Shown here: positions 8,516-17,281 of the stretch, one piece after another
Numbering within the stretch: the first letter of the stretch is position 1
Layout of the letters: each line of letters opens with the position of its first letter
Assembly (NCBI GenBank): GCA_020627705.1
Contig: JAHDGJ010000026.1
Location: forward strand, 1-34,926
DNA: 34,926 nucleotides
Reading direction: 5' to 3'
DNA from: Saprospiraceae bacterium
Lineage (GTDB): Bacteria > Bacteroidota > Bacteroidia > Chitinophagales > Saprospiraceae
Translations under genes and position numbers: made by a program
Notes under the pieces: model-generated
The model's input: only the letters and a program-made list of their open reading frames with translations
The model's database searches: none
Told to the model about the DNA's origin: nothing

Positions 8516-9040
8516 CTATTTGAGGCGTGCAGATAAGAGTTGGTCAAGCTCTTGCGGATGTTTGTTGGTCGCCATAATTTTCCCTTCAGGATTTAGAAGA
8601 AAGGTAGAAGGCAGATCCTTTACACCATATTTTAGAGCAAGCGAATTTTGAAGTACAAATTTGTTCTGTTGGACAATATGATGTGGCCAATACAAATTGT
8701 CCTTTGCTATGGCTTTTTTAGCATTTTCTGCCTTTTTTTCGATGGCAATACTTACAATTTTAAACCCATCTCCGTCTTCAAAAGATTTGTTTTCAAATTT
8801 GCCATAGAGTTTCACTAAGTCTTTGTTTTGTTTTCTGCAAGGGGGACACCAAGATCCCCAAAAATCAATTAACACATAGTTTCCTCTTAAAGAGGAAAGG
8901 GTAAATGGAGTTCCGTCAAGAAGCGTTTCTTCAATTTCTGCAGCCTCATTTCCGACCTCTATAGAATTGAATAAAACGAATTTGAAGAGTAGAAATGCAA
9001 GGATAACTACAACGATCAAAATATTTAATAGCTTCGACAT
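8516..9040 (-). CDS. TlpA/ResA-like membrane-anchored thioredoxin
   Basis: This is a 174-residue thiol-disulfide oxidoreductase. Residues about 5-25 form an N-terminal membrane anchor or uncleaved signal. The thioredoxin fold follows, with LDGTPFTLSSLRGNYVLIDF, the active site WCPPC at 64-68 (Cys65/Cys68) and the cis-proline region KDLPSTFLLNPEGKI. CPPC active sites with this arrangement are typical of TlpA/ResA proteins that reduce periplasmic disulfides, for example in cytochrome c maturation. The substrate here is not known. It sits about 135 bp upstream of grpE on the same strand and diverges from the flavin reductase gene. The palindrome at 8449-8488 separates it from grpE. Confidence 0.88.
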   Translation of the reverse strand: MSKLLNILIVVVILAFLLFKFVLFNSIEVGNEAAEIEETLLDGTPFTLSSLRGNYVLIDFWGSWCPPCRKQNKDLVKLYGKFENKSFEDGDGFKIVSIAIEKKAENAKKAIAKDNLYWPHHIVQQNKFVLQNSLALKYGVKDLPSTFLLNPEGKIMATNKHPQELDQLLSARLK

Positions 9041-9122
9041 TAAATTTGATTTACTTCATTAACAAATTGGAAGATAAAAGTATTGAGTTTTTGACTATTC
9101 AAATTTGTAATGCAAAAGACAT

Positions 9123-9974
9123 ATGAGTTTAAAACGAAAGATTGAACCAAAAAAGACCGCTACTCGTGACATGCATCAGTTTCTCTTAGGAGCCGTTTCT
9201 CCGAGACCTATTGCTTTTGTATCGACAGTGGATAAAGATGGAAACGAAAATCTCGCTCCCTATAGTTTTTTTAATGCCTTTAGTTCTAATCCACCGCTCT
9301 TAGTTTTTTCTTCCAACCGCCGAGTTAGAGATAACACGACAAAAGACACCTTGGCCAATGTAATAGAAACGAAGGAAGCGGTGATCAATGTTGTTAGCCA
9401 TAGCATAGCTAGACAAATGACCCTGACATCGGTAGAGTTTCCAGCAGGTACAAGCGAATTTAAAAAATCAGGATTAACCCCCGTCGCTTCAGAATTGGTT
9501 AGTCCTCCTCGAGTGTTAGAATCTCCTGTCAACATGGAGTGTAAAGTAAAGGACATCATAACCTTGGGAAGTGAGGGTGGTGCAGGGCACTTAATTATTT
9601 GTGAAGTTGTTATGATGCATGTGGACGAAGAGGTGATTGATGACAACAATAGGATAGATCCTCATAAAATAGATTTAATGGGAAGGATGGGCAGATCGTT
9701 TTATGTGCGCGCAAGTGGAGAAAACGTTTATCCCATCGTTCAAACGGTTACACCTGAAGTCATCGGTTATGATGGTTTACCCCAAGCAATACTTCGGAGT
9801 AAAATATTATCCGCAAACGATATTGCGATCTTAGCCTCTGTATACCACATGCCTACTAAAGAAATGATGGATACGATCGATATAGATGGCGATGCAGAGC
9901 TTATTGCCAAGGATTTTATTTTTGAAGGTGAAAAAGAAAAAGCATTGGCAATTCTTGTAAAGGCCCTCTCATGA
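9123..9974 (+). CDS. flavin reductase-like FMN-binding split-barrel protein
   Basis: This 283-residue cytoplasmic protein has the flavin reductase domain in residues about 15-200. The GAVSPRPIAFVSTVDKDGNE segment followed by NLAPYSFFNAFSSNPP is the FMN-binding core, and later strands include INVVSHSIA and GHLIICEVVMMHVDE. Proteins of this group bind FMN and reduce flavins or act as small oxidoreductases. The C-terminal 80 residues are an extension common in Bacteroidota homologues and carry no recognisable motif. The stop overlaps the next gene by four bases (ATGA), so the two are translated together. The physiological partner is not evident. Confidence 0.85.
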   Translation: MSLKRKIEPKKTATRDMHQFLLGAVSPRPIAFVSTVDKDGNENLAPYSFFNAFSSNPPLLVFSSNRRVRDNTTKDTLANVIETKEAVINVVSHSIARQMTLTSVEFPAGTSEFKKSGLTPVASELVSPPRVLESPVNMECKVKDIITLGSEGGAGHLIICEVVMMHVDEEVIDDNNRIDPHKIDLMGRMGRSFYVRASGENVYPIVQTVTPEVIGYDGLPQAILRSKILSANDIAILASVYHMPTKEMMDTIDIDGDAELIAKDFIFEGEKEKALAILVKALS

Positions 9975-10339
9975 TACAGAAATTAATCGCAACGTTTGTT
10001 GGTTTTATCTTTGGTTTGTTTGCCTATTTCCAATGGAATGATCCAGATGGCTGGAAGTGGATGTTGGCGTATGGTTTGGTCGCTGTTCTTTATTTGATTA
10101 CTCTCTTTGACATTTATTCGCTCAAGGCCAGCAGATTAATTCTGATCACAGCCTCGTGTACGGCTGCGTTGTATTTCCCTGACATCATTGATTGGTTTCA
10201 AAAAGGCATGCCCAGTATTGTAGAATCGATGAAAGCACAAAGTCCTCATGTCGAGTTTGTCAGAGAGTTTTTAGGCTTGATTATACTAATAATTAGTTTG
10301 GTTTTATATCCAAAGTTGATTCCTTCCGACGACGATTAA
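9971..10339 (+). CDS. TMEM220-family small membrane protein
   Basis: This 122-residue protein has four predicted membrane helices. The first helix contains the FAYFQWNDPDGWKWMLAYG segment characteristic of the transmembrane 220 family, whose function is unknown. The remaining helices (VAVLYLITLFDIY, LILITASCTAALYF, FLGLIILIISLVLY) are plain hydrophobic spans. The start overlaps the stop of the flavin reductase gene by four bases, indicating an operon. The last 47 bp overlap the 3' end of the convergent flippase-like gene, with both reading frames intact. Confidence 0.75.
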   Translation: MIQKLIATFVGFIFGLFAYFQWNDPDGWKWMLAYGLVAVLYLITLFDIYSLKASRLILITASCTAALYFPDIIDWFQKGMPSIVESMKAQSPHVEFVREFLGLIILIISLVLYPKLIPSDDD

Positions 10340-11393
10340 GGATTTTACGTATCCAGTTCGGAATGATTACGGTTCCGATAATTAAATATGGATAATAGGT
10401 AATAAGCCTCCATATTAAGGCTACAATAATGGCGATACCTCCAGGGATAAAATCACTGTAAAAGCCTTCAAACAACAATTCGGTCACACCAGCACCACCT
10501 GGGGTTGGGCTAAATTGAACTAATGTATGCATGGCTTCTCCTCTTCCATACAACAAGAGTTGGTTCCAAAAATCAAGAGGAACAGTATTTACAAGACCTA
10601 TAATGATGCAATTAATTGCAAAGAATCTCGTGATCCAGGCTCCAAAAGAACTGCTGAAAACTTGCAAATGATACGAAAGGGGCTTTTTACTAATTTCTTT
10701 TGAGGTCGTCACCACATCAAGAGCAATATTTCTTAAACCTTTAGAAAAACGTTTCAATACTTTTCTGGTGGATAACCAAAGTAGAATTCTTTTTAGCCAT
10801 TGTGGCTTTACAAAAATGCCATAGAAAAAAGCAAAACCATACAGAGACATAAAAAGTATCACGGCCCAAAAGCTAAAACCATATCCTTGCAAATCTCCAT
10901 AGGTTTGGGCGTTCGGACGCAAAACCTGTGGGCCTAAAAAATAAAACAAAAGTGGAAGAGTAAGTAAAAAGAAGATCGTATCCACAATCATTGTATAAAT
11001 AATTACGGAGACCGTTTTAGCAGCACTAAGTTTTTCTTGTGCAAGAAAAAACAGAGCTACCGCACTTCCACCAATGCTGGTTGGAGAGACGGCCGAAGAA
11101 AACTCCCAAATAAAGACCAGCTCAATGCTTTTCCACCAAGAAAACAATTTGTCCGAAAGTACTCTTAGTCTCCAAGCATAAAACATATGTCGAATGACAT
11201 AAAGCAGTATGGCCAATGACAACCAAGTTATAGTACTTGACTTCCAATCTATTTGGGCAATAACTTCAGTATCCCATTGTTTCCAAATCAGAAAAACCAC
11301 AACACCTAGACCGATTAGTATAGGAAGGATAATTCGATCTACTTTAATCGAGTTTAAAATCTCCTGTTCCTGATTGGTAAAGTTTTTGGCCAA
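10293..11393 (-). CDS. LPG-synthase-type transmembrane protein (flippase-like, UPF0104)
   Basis: This 366-residue multi-pass inner-membrane protein has about eight hydrophobic helices. It carries the family signatures: a WRLRVLSDK loop after helix 2, an SAVSPTSIGGSAVALFFLAQ segment, and near the end a QFSPTPGGAGVTELLF motif followed by LIWRLITYYPYLIIG. These are hallmarks of the lysylphosphatidylglycerol synthase/AglD-like membrane domain. No C-terminal aminoacyl-transfer domain is fused, so this is the stand-alone form found widely in Bacteroidota and presumed to move or modify lipid-linked molecules. It is the last gene of the rlmD operon, 54 bp after its neighbour. Its 3' end overlaps the convergent TMEM220 gene. 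Confidence 0.87.
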   Translation of the reverse strand: MAKNFTNQEQEILNSIKVDRIILPILIGLGVVVFLIWKQWDTEVIAQIDWKSSTITWLSLAILLYVIRHMFYAWRLRVLSDKLFSWWKSIELVFIWEFSSAVSPTSIGGSAVALFFLAQEKLSAAKTVSVIIYTMIVDTIFFLLTLPLLFYFLGPQVLRPNAQTYGDLQGYGFSFWAVILFMSLYGFAFFYGIFVKPQWLKRILLWLSTRKVLKRFSKGLRNIALDVVTTSKEISKKPLSYHLQVFSSSFGAWITRFFAINCIIIGLVNTVPLDFWNQLLLYGRGEAMHTLVQFSPTPGGAGVTELLFEGFYSDFIPGGIAIIVALIWRLITYYPYLIIGTVIIPNWIRKILNRRRKESTLDIKPN

Positions 11394-11447
11394 GGGTTTT
11401 TTTTAGTTGCTGCAATTAAAACAAAAATACAAGGCTTTAGTTATTGA

Positions 11448-11882
11448 CTAACCATCTTTTGTTGCTCGAAAGTAAAATATAAATGGGTAGAAAATAAGCA
11501 CTAAAAAAATAGGCATAAACCAAATGCCTAAACCTTGTGCTTGTGAAAGTGCGATGCGTACCACTTGAACACTTATGATCGCAAATATTATTTGACATGA
11601 AAGATTTAAGTGATCAATCATTTTTGCCATTTCTTTAGGATCGGCCGGTTTGTGTGTGTTGTATTTTCCGCGGCCCTTAGCCCAATTGATCAAAGCGAAA
11701 TTTGCTATACTGATTATTGGTAGTAAAAAAAGTGTGCTTTTGTTTCCCCATCCATCTGCCATGCCTTTGCCATTAAAGTGAATGGCAATGCGCTGAGGGA
11801 GTTGGGTATAATAAAAGACGACCCACACAAGGTGAAACAAAAGAATGGCGAGAGCTAGCTTTTCAATCGAACTAAGTTTCAC
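11448..11882 (-). CDS. DUF1648-type membrane protein
   Basis: This 144-residue protein has four predicted membrane helices. The loop after helix 1 reads LPQRIAIHFNGKGMADGWGNK, the pattern of DUF1648 domains (proline, HF, a Gly and an Asp before helix 2), which are also found at the N-terminus of SdpI-like immunity proteins. This copy contains only that module plus two more helices. The function is not established for stand-alone members. It starts 2 bp after the upstream unknown gene, so it belongs to the rlmD operon. Confidence 0.75.
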   Translation of the reverse strand: MKLSSIEKLALAILLFHLVWVVFYYTQLPQRIAIHFNGKGMADGWGNKSTLFLLPIISIANFALINWAKGRGKYNTHKPADPKEMAKMIDHLNLSCQIIFAIISVQVVRIALSQAQGLGIWFMPIFLVLIFYPFIFYFRATKDG

Positions 11883-11884
11883 GC

Positions 11885-12235
11885 TTAAGGTTTGGGTAAG
11901 TAAATAAACTGTGCACCGAGTTCACTCAAAACAAAGACACAGAGCACTTCTTTAGGACTTTTATAATTGGCTTTAAAGTCCTCAATTTTGGATTCAAAAA
12001 TGATTTGTTTGGCAACAAATTCTTCAAGAGAAGAAGCATGAATATTCCAGTTGCCTTCATTTTTTCCTCTTTCCGAAAGTATTAAACCCAATTCTAGCTC
12101 CTGTTGATGAGCTACAAAAATAGGATACTTGGTAACCTCTTTGTCTAAAATAATATCTGCTGCATCCGACATCATTTTTCGATATACCTGTAATTCTTTC
12201 TCTAGGACTAAAAATTTTTCAGTTTTCGAACTCAT
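11885..12235 (-). CDS. 116-residue protein of unknown function
   Basis: I do not recognise this protein. From the ATG at 12235 it starts MSSKTEKFLVLEKELQVYRK and has a mostly helical N-terminal half. A conserved-looking middle follows (DKEVTKYPIFVAHQQELELG) and a final strand pair (VLCVFVLSELGAQFIYLPKP). There is no signal peptide or membrane segment, so it should be cytoplasmic. The chosen start overlaps the rlmD stop by one base (TAATG), the same coupling seen between dnaJ and gldH. A longer reading from 12313 would lie inside rlmD and is less likely. Position in the operon does not reveal a role. Confidence 0.75.
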   Translation of the reverse strand: MSSKTEKFLVLEKELQVYRKMMSDAADIILDKEVTKYPIFVAHQQELELGLILSERGKNEGNWNIHASSLEEFVAKQIIFESKIEDFKANYKSPKEVLCVFVLSELGAQFIYLPKP

Positions 12236-13638
12236 TATTTCTTGATTAATAAAGCAACACTTTCTATGTGGCTGGTGTGAGGAAACATATCTACTGCTTG
12301 GACTTTTTTGCAAAAATATTTTTCTCCTAAAAGTTGAATATCCCTTGCTTGTGTTGCTGGATTACAACTAACATAAACAATTTTAGGAGATTCTAGTTCC
12401 AACAAAGTTTCCACTACATCTTTATGCATTCCTGCTCGAGGTGGATCAGTGATTACCACATCAGGAGCGCCATAGGTATCACGAAAAGAAAGATTAAGGA
12501 CATCTTTTACATCTCCGACTAAAAAGTGAGCGTTTCCAATTTTATTATTTGCTGCATTTTCTTTAGCATCATCAATAGCTTCTTTGACACTTTCGATTCC
12601 AACTACTGATTTGCATTGCTGCGAAAGATATAATGCAATACTTCCGGTTCCAGTATAAAGGTCATACACCGTTTCATTACCCTTCAATTGTGCAAATTCT
12701 ATGGCTTTATCGTACAGGTTTTTAGCTTGAAAACTATTGGTTTGAAAAAATGACTTTGGCCCTATTTTAAATTTTAAGTCCCCCAGTTGTTCTGTCATAT
12801 ATTCCTTTCCAGAATGATGAATAACATTTACATCAAGAATGGTATCGTTGGCCTTTTGATTAATGGTGTAAAAAAGACTGGTTATTTGCGGAAATTTTGA
12901 GGCGAGAGCACCACAACATTTTTTGATTTCGTCTACATCATTTTCACCAACCACAACATTGACCATCCACTCTCCCAATGTTGAATTGCGAATAATTAAA
13001 TTTCTAAAAAATCCCTTTTTGGCTTTTATATCAAAATAACTTAGTTCGTTGTTGATGGCGTATTGACGCACCCAATTTCTTATTTCGTTGCTTAGTTCTT
13101 CTTGGAGGAAGCACTGCTCCACATCAATTACTTTGTCGTAAGTGCCCGGTGCATGAAACCCTAAGGCAGGTTTTTGCAACCCTCTAACCTCACTTTTTAT
13201 TTCTTGTTCCGTGAGCCACCTTTTGGTTGAAAAACTATACTCCAACTTATTGCGATAAAACCTTGTGGGTTCTGCTCCTAAGATTGGAAGAATCTCCGTT
13301 TCCATTGATTTTGCAATTCTTTGGATAGCGGCCGTAACATTTTCTTGTTTGTACTTGAGTTGATCTTGGTAGCTTAAATTTTGCCACTTACAGCCGCCAC
13401 ATAATTCAAAGTGTTTGCAAAATGGCGTTGTTCTTTGAGGTGATGGGGTCACCAGCTGATGAACTATTCCCGTTTTAAAGCCCTTCTTTTTTCTAAGGAC
13501 TAAAAGGTTTATCACATCTCCAGGAACAGCATTTTTTACAAAGTAGACCATTCCGTCTCCATCCTTTGCCACAGCCATTCCTTTATCTGCGATCCCAACG
13601 ACAGTTAAATTTTCTACAATTTTCTTTTTCCTTCCCAT
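12235..13638 (-). CDS. rlmD: 23S rRNA (uracil-5-)-methyltransferase RlmD/RumA
   Basis: This 467-residue SAM-dependent enzyme methylates a uracil in 23S rRNA (U1939 in E. coli). Residues 1-60 are a TRAM-type RNA-binding domain. Cysteines of the iron-sulfur cluster are seen in FCKHFELCGGCKW (Cys74, 80, 83), with a further Cys likely near QCFLQ. The methyltransferase part shows FFQTNSFQ, the SAM-binding DLYTGTGSIALYLSQ, the DPPRAGMHKDV loop and the catalytic Cys in VYVSCNPATQARD. The C-terminus ends with HIESVALLIKK. Family members methylate different sites (RlmC, RlmD and TrmA relatives), but length, TRAM domain and cluster fit RlmD. It leads an operon of four genes. Confidence 0.93.
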   Translation of the reverse strand: MGRKKKIVENLTVVGIADKGMAVAKDGDGMVYFVKNAVPGDVINLLVLRKKKGFKTGIVHQLVTPSPQRTTPFCKHFELCGGCKWQNLSYQDQLKYKQENVTAAIQRIAKSMETEILPILGAEPTRFYRNKLEYSFSTKRWLTEQEIKSEVRGLQKPALGFHAPGTYDKVIDVEQCFLQEELSNEIRNWVRQYAINNELSYFDIKAKKGFFRNLIIRNSTLGEWMVNVVVGENDVDEIKKCCGALASKFPQITSLFYTINQKANDTILDVNVIHHSGKEYMTEQLGDLKFKIGPKSFFQTNSFQAKNLYDKAIEFAQLKGNETVYDLYTGTGSIALYLSQQCKSVVGIESVKEAIDDAKENAANNKIGNAHFLVGDVKDVLNLSFRDTYGAPDVVITDPPRAGMHKDVVETLLELESPKIVYVSCNPATQARDIQLLGEKYFCKKVQAVDMFPHTSHIESVALLIKK

Positions 13639-13684
13639 TTGGTTGTAAAGATAGAAACAAGATCGTTGAGAGTATTCTATTTAT

Positions 13685-13717
13685 AGAAGCTATGCTTGTT
13701 TTAGTCGAAATAACAAA
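13685..13717 (-). promoter_or_regulatory. candidate Bacteroidota promoter for the rlmD operon
   Basis: On the minus strand, TTTG (plus 13714-13717) is followed after 21 bp by TAGCTTCT (plus 13685-13692). This matches TAnnTTYG in all but the last base. The rlmD start lies about 45 bases downstream of the -7 box. Confidence 0.4.
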
Positions 13718-13798
13718 TCATTAAGAAATTATCACATAACAAAACGGACAGAATGGAGTTTTAAGGACATATTATTTAACCACCAAATTTTATTAGTA

Positions 13799-14131
13799 AT
13801 GAAGATCATTAAAAACGCGATTGGATTATTTTCTTTTCTACTTCTTTTATCCGCCAGTAATTATGCAAATGCCAGCTCCACTCCTCAGGATTGGAAAGCA
13901 GAGATAGCAGAATTGCTTGCAGAAGTTGATGTGGAAAACATTTCAAACCTTCCTGAGAAAGTATTGGTTGACTTTATGTTGACCGAAACCGGTGAAATTG
14001 TAGTGCTCTCTACCTCATTTAACAATTTAGATTCTACCATCAAATCAAAATTGAATTATAAGAGGCTAGCAGTTCCAGAGTTAAAGCCTCTAGAAAAGTA
14101 CACCTTACCTATAGTTTTTAAAAAGCAGTAA
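13799..14131 (+). CDS. small secreted protein with TonB-C-like fold
   Basis: This 110-residue protein has a clear signal peptide (residues 1-25, ending NYANA). The mature part of about 85 residues has the pattern of a TonB C-terminal-type beta domain: KVLVDFMLTETGEIVVLSTS, an acidic helix, LNYKRLAVPELKPLEKYTLP and a final IVFKKQ strand. Unlike TonB it has no transmembrane energising helix or proline-rich linker, so it is probably a free periplasmic or surface protein that uses the fold for binding. Similar short proteins are common in Bacteroidota but their roles are unknown. It is monocistronic and ends in a strong terminator. Confidence 0.6.
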   Translation: MKIIKNAIGLFSFLLLLSASNYANASSTPQDWKAEIAELLAEVDVENISNLPEKVLVDFMLTETGEIVVLSTSFNNLDSTIKSKLNYKRLAVPELKPLEKYTLPIVFKKQ

Positions 14132-14142
14132 ATAGTTAGTTG

Positions 14143-14177
14143 TAGCTGGTCGGTTAATGCTGACCAGCTATTTTTTT
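14143..14177 (+). terminator. intrinsic terminator after the TonB-C-like gene
   Basis: TAGCTGGTC at 14143-14151 and GACCAGCTA at 14162-14170 form a perfect 9-bp stem, followed by seven T residues. The right arm contains the stop codon of the convergent PorE-like gene. Confidence 0.9.
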
Positions 14178-16135
14178 AGGATTATAAATTCAGTTCTTCT
14201 ATTCAACTTTTTTCCCTCCTCTGTTTCGTTTGATGCGATGGGCTTTGATTCTCCATACCCTTTGTGTTTTATTTGAGTTGAGGGACAACCCAAATCTATG
14301 AGCGCATTTTTTACGGCAAGCGCTCTTTGGTTGGACAGCTCAAGGTTTTCGTTTTCAGGTCCTACATTATCAGTATGACCATGAACCTCAATAATCATAG
14401 AAGGATTACTACGCAGCATTTGGGCAAGCTTATTAATCTCATTGAGCGAAGCATTGAGTAATTCAAACTTTCCACTTTCGAAGAATATGTTTTTTAGTAG
14501 GATTGGTTGCTCTTTGGTTTCTATCGAAATATTATCATTCTTTTCAATAGGAATTAAGTCTACAACAAGTAAAAAAGGATCATGTGCAGTGTTTACATTT
14601 TTGAGTTCAAATCGATCAGATTTGAGTAAATATCCTTTTTCTTGAACATGAAAAGCGTAGTTCTTTTGGGTGGGTAGGGTTATGATAAATTCCCCCTTTT
14701 CATTTGTTTTAATATCTCTTTTTTCTTCCTCATTGTCTATTTCTATAGTAGACTTTACAGGACTTTTGGTTTTGGCGTCCATAATTTTGCCTTTGACAAA
14801 AGTGGTTGCAATTGGCCGTACAGCCGAGGGTAAATCGAATGAAAAAATATCTAAGTCGTTTTTTGACGCATCGCTTTCTTCAGAGCTTCGGTTACTGGTG
14901 AAGTAGGCTTTCTCTCCGTTTAATGAAACAAATAAGGCCCCATCATCATCAACAGTATTGATGGGGTAGCCAAGATTTTTTACTTCAGACCACTTTCCTT
15001 TTTTTCTGGTGCACATATAAATATCAAAATCGCCCATTCCAACTCTACCGTTTGATCGAAAATAAAAACTTTGGCCATCTGGATGCATAAATGGCGATTC
15101 GTCATCACCTGTTGTATTTATTTGTTCGCCGAGATTTGAAGCTTTTGACCATTCGCCATTACTCATTAATCGAGTTTCGTACAGATCGGCACCGCCAAGC
15201 CCCCCTTTTCGTTTACTAGAAAAAATAATGGATTTATTATCTGAACTTATGGTAGGTTGGCTGTCCCAATAACGTGTATTTACGTTGTTTCCAAGATTTC
15301 TAGGTGTTGTCCACTTGCCTTGATCAAAATAGGAGATATACAAATCGCATCCACCATAAGACGTCCTTTTTGGGCTGTTGCCAAAATCGCAACTGGTAAA
15401 AACGATCACTTGTCCGTTAGGCGAAAGACAATGTGCACCTTCTCCAAAAGGGTAATTAAAGCCAGAAAAAGGTTCGCCTTTAAGAAATTTGTTACCATCA
15501 AATTGTGATGAATACAATCGTTGCTTTTTAGAAGGATCGTTTTCTTTAGGATCAATAGTTAAGTAAAGAAGCGAGCTACCGTCTGCTGACAAGTATGGTA
15601 GACATTCCCATTTGTTTGTATTTATTTCTGGATCCATTCTAACGGGATCAAAGGGTACGGGATTTTTTATGGCTTCAGCAATAAAACTACTTTGAGATTG
15701 GAATAAATGAGCTTTTTTAACCAGTGAAGACTCTTTCTTGTTATGCTGAAGGAATAAGCCAAAATTGGTAGATGCTTCCTCGTAATTCTTTAAAGCAAAT
15801 TGTGTTTTGCCCAAACTGTAGTACATTCTGGGGTCATAACTTGGGTTAAGATTTATGGCTTCTTTAAAACCTTTCTCCGCCGCGCTAAATTTTTTTATTG
15901 ATGCTAAATAGCTGGACCTTCTCAGGAGAACATCCAGGTTGTCTTTTTCTTTTTTTAAGATTTGATTGCAAAGTTTGATAGCCTCCTCATATTTGTTTTG
16001 CGAGGCCAATTGAGCAGATTTAGCAAATTTGGATTTTAGTTTTTTTGACGATTGCTTAATATAGCTTTGTCCATAAGAGGAGCAAGCAAAGCCTAAAAAA
16101 ACAAAAATGGATATAAGCAACCTTAGCATAAACAA
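14168..16135 (-). CDS. TPR/PD40/CarboxypepD-reg/OmpA-family protein, PorE-like
   Basis: This 655-residue exported protein carries four modules in the order known for PorE, a T9SS-associated peptidoglycan-binding protein of Porphyromonas. These are TPR-like helices (about 30-140), a PD40/WD40-like propeller with repeated ISSDNKSIIFSSKRKGGLGG- and HPDGQSFYFRSNGRVGMGDF-type blades (about 165-425), a carboxypeptidase-regulatory-like domain (VKGKIMDAKTKSPVKSTIEI onward), and a C-terminal OmpA domain with VHGHTDNVG and LSNQRALAVKNAL. The OmpA domain should bind peptidoglycan. The signal peptide ends SYGQ. FACS at the signal end could be read as a weak lipobox, so lipidation is possible but unsure. 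Similar proteins exist as multiple paralogues in Bacteroidota, so true orthology to PorE is not proven. A TPR gene lies 42 bp upstream. Confidence 0.85.
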   Translation of the reverse strand: MFMLRLLISIFVFLGFACSSYGQSYIKQSSKKLKSKFAKSAQLASQNKYEEAIKLCNQILKKEKDNLDVLLRRSSYLASIKKFSAAEKGFKEAINLNPSYDPRMYYSLGKTQFALKNYEEASTNFGLFLQHNKKESSLVKKAHLFQSQSSFIAEAIKNPVPFDPVRMDPEINTNKWECLPYLSADGSSLLYLTIDPKENDPSKKQRLYSSQFDGNKFLKGEPFSGFNYPFGEGAHCLSPNGQVIVFTSCDFGNSPKRTSYGGCDLYISYFDQGKWTTPRNLGNNVNTRYWDSQPTISSDNKSIIFSSKRKGGLGGADLYETRLMSNGEWSKASNLGEQINTTGDDESPFMHPDGQSFYFRSNGRVGMGDFDIYMCTRKKGKWSEVKNLGYPINTVDDDGALFVSLNGEKAYFTSNRSSEESDASKNDLDIFSFDLPSAVRPIATTFVKGKIMDAKTKSPVKSTIEIDNEEEKRDIKTNEKGEFIITLPTQKNYAFHVQEKGYLLKSDRFELKNVNTAHDPFLLVVDLIPIEKNDNISIETKEQPILLKNIFFESGKFELLNASLNEINKLAQMLRSNPSMIIEVHGHTDNVGPENENLELSNQRALAVKNALIDLGCPSTQIKHKGYGESKPIASNETEEGKKLNRRTEFIILKK

Positions 16136-16177
16136 AACTTGTGTTGTTTAGACGGAGTTTTTGAGTTTAAAGTACTC

Positions 16178-17197
16178 TTAAAGTTGAGAAAGAAGTTCTG
16201 GAGCTAACTTGTCACCTAACTCGATGGCCTTATTAAAATCTTTTTTGGCTTCTGATTTTTTGATCGCACTATTGGCAATCCCTCTAAATCTATAGATTTC
16301 TGCTAGGGTAGGATTCGCTTCTCCTTCTTCTTGCTCAATGGCACGATCCAATACGGCGACAGCTGGTTTGAATTCTTTTTGTTGAATTAAGATTTGTCCA
16401 TACAAAAACAAAGATGCTTTAAGCCAAGGATAATTTGGATCGTCTTTGACGAATTTTCGATTGGTAAAAAGCTTCAAATCAAACGCCGCTTTTTCTAATT
16501 GACCTAACTTAAAATGCAATGCGCCTTTTCTACGTCTACATTTCCAATATATAGGTTGCAGTGCCACTGAAGTCTTCAAGGCTTTTTCAAAATCTTCAAT
16601 AGCCTCATCATACTTTTCATTGACAATATGGACTTTAGCGCGACCAAAATATGCATGTGCATTTATTTCGTCAATGGCGAGACTTTTATTATAGTCCCTC
16701 TCAGCATCATGGTATTTTTTAAGGATATAATTGACTTTTGCTCTTCGTTCATAAGCCTGAGCATGGCGATCATATTTTTCGATTGCCTTGGTAAGCGCAT
16801 CGTAAGCTTCTTCTTGCTTGCCTTTTTCTTTGACTAATGCCTTGCCCTTTTGAAAGGTTTGGACTACAATTTTTTCACTATCTGGTTCTATGGCATAATA
16901 GTGCAAAATTTTCCCTTGATTGGTCATCCAAATTTTCAATGCGCCTGCAACAGCAAATTGAGCACAATAACCCAACAAACTGGCGGTATTTTTCAACCAT
17001 TTTTCGGAAGATTGTCCAACATATCGTTTTACAATAATGGCAAGCTCATCTTCAAAGAAAAGGTCTTCTTCTTTTAAAACAAGTTCTTGTTTGTGATGAG
17101 CATCCGCTCTGTTTTGAAACTGAGTGAGTACAGTTTTATAGGTTTTTTCCGAACCAAATTCCAATCTTCCCTGAATAATAGTCTTGTAGAGCTCCAT
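16178..17197 (-). CDS. TPR-repeat protein, cytoplasmic
   Basis: This is a 339-residue soluble protein without signal peptide or membrane segment. The first 130 residues are not clearly repetitive and include a hydrophobic strand-rich stretch around AQFAVAGALKIWMTNQGKIL. From about residue 130 there are at least four tetratricopeptide repeats (EAYDALTKAIEKYDRHAQAY, DAERDYNKSLAIDEINAHAY, EAIEDFEKALKTSVALQPIY, and a late PAVAVLDRAIEQEEGEANPT). TPR arrays mediate protein-protein contact, and the partner is unknown. The gene is upstream of the PorE-like gene by 42 bp in the same direction and may share its transcript. The specific role cannot be read from sequence. Confidence 0.8.
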   Translation of the reverse strand: MELYKTIIQGRLEFGSEKTYKTVLTQFQNRADAHHKQELVLKEEDLFFEDELAIIVKRYVGQSSEKWLKNTASLLGYCAQFAVAGALKIWMTNQGKILHYYAIEPDSEKIVVQTFQKGKALVKEKGKQEEAYDALTKAIEKYDRHAQAYERRAKVNYILKKYHDAERDYNKSLAIDEINAHAYFGRAKVHIVNEKYDEAIEDFEKALKTSVALQPIYWKCRRRKGALHFKLGQLEKAAFDLKLFTNRKFVKDDPNYPWLKASLFLYGQILIQQKEFKPAVAVLDRAIEQEEGEANPTLAEIYRFRGIANSAIKKSEAKKDFNKAIELGDKLAPELLSQL

Positions 17198-17281
17198 AGT
17201 CTACTAACCAAATGAAAAAATTGTTCCAAGTGTTCTAATTCTCGGGTGAAAATGAAGAAAAATAGAAAAAAAGTTAATGTT

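Noticed and set aside
12236-12313. N-terminal extension of the 116-residue unknown protein
   Set aside because: Would lie inside rlmD; the ATG at 12235 gives the TAATG coupling seen elsewhere in the window.
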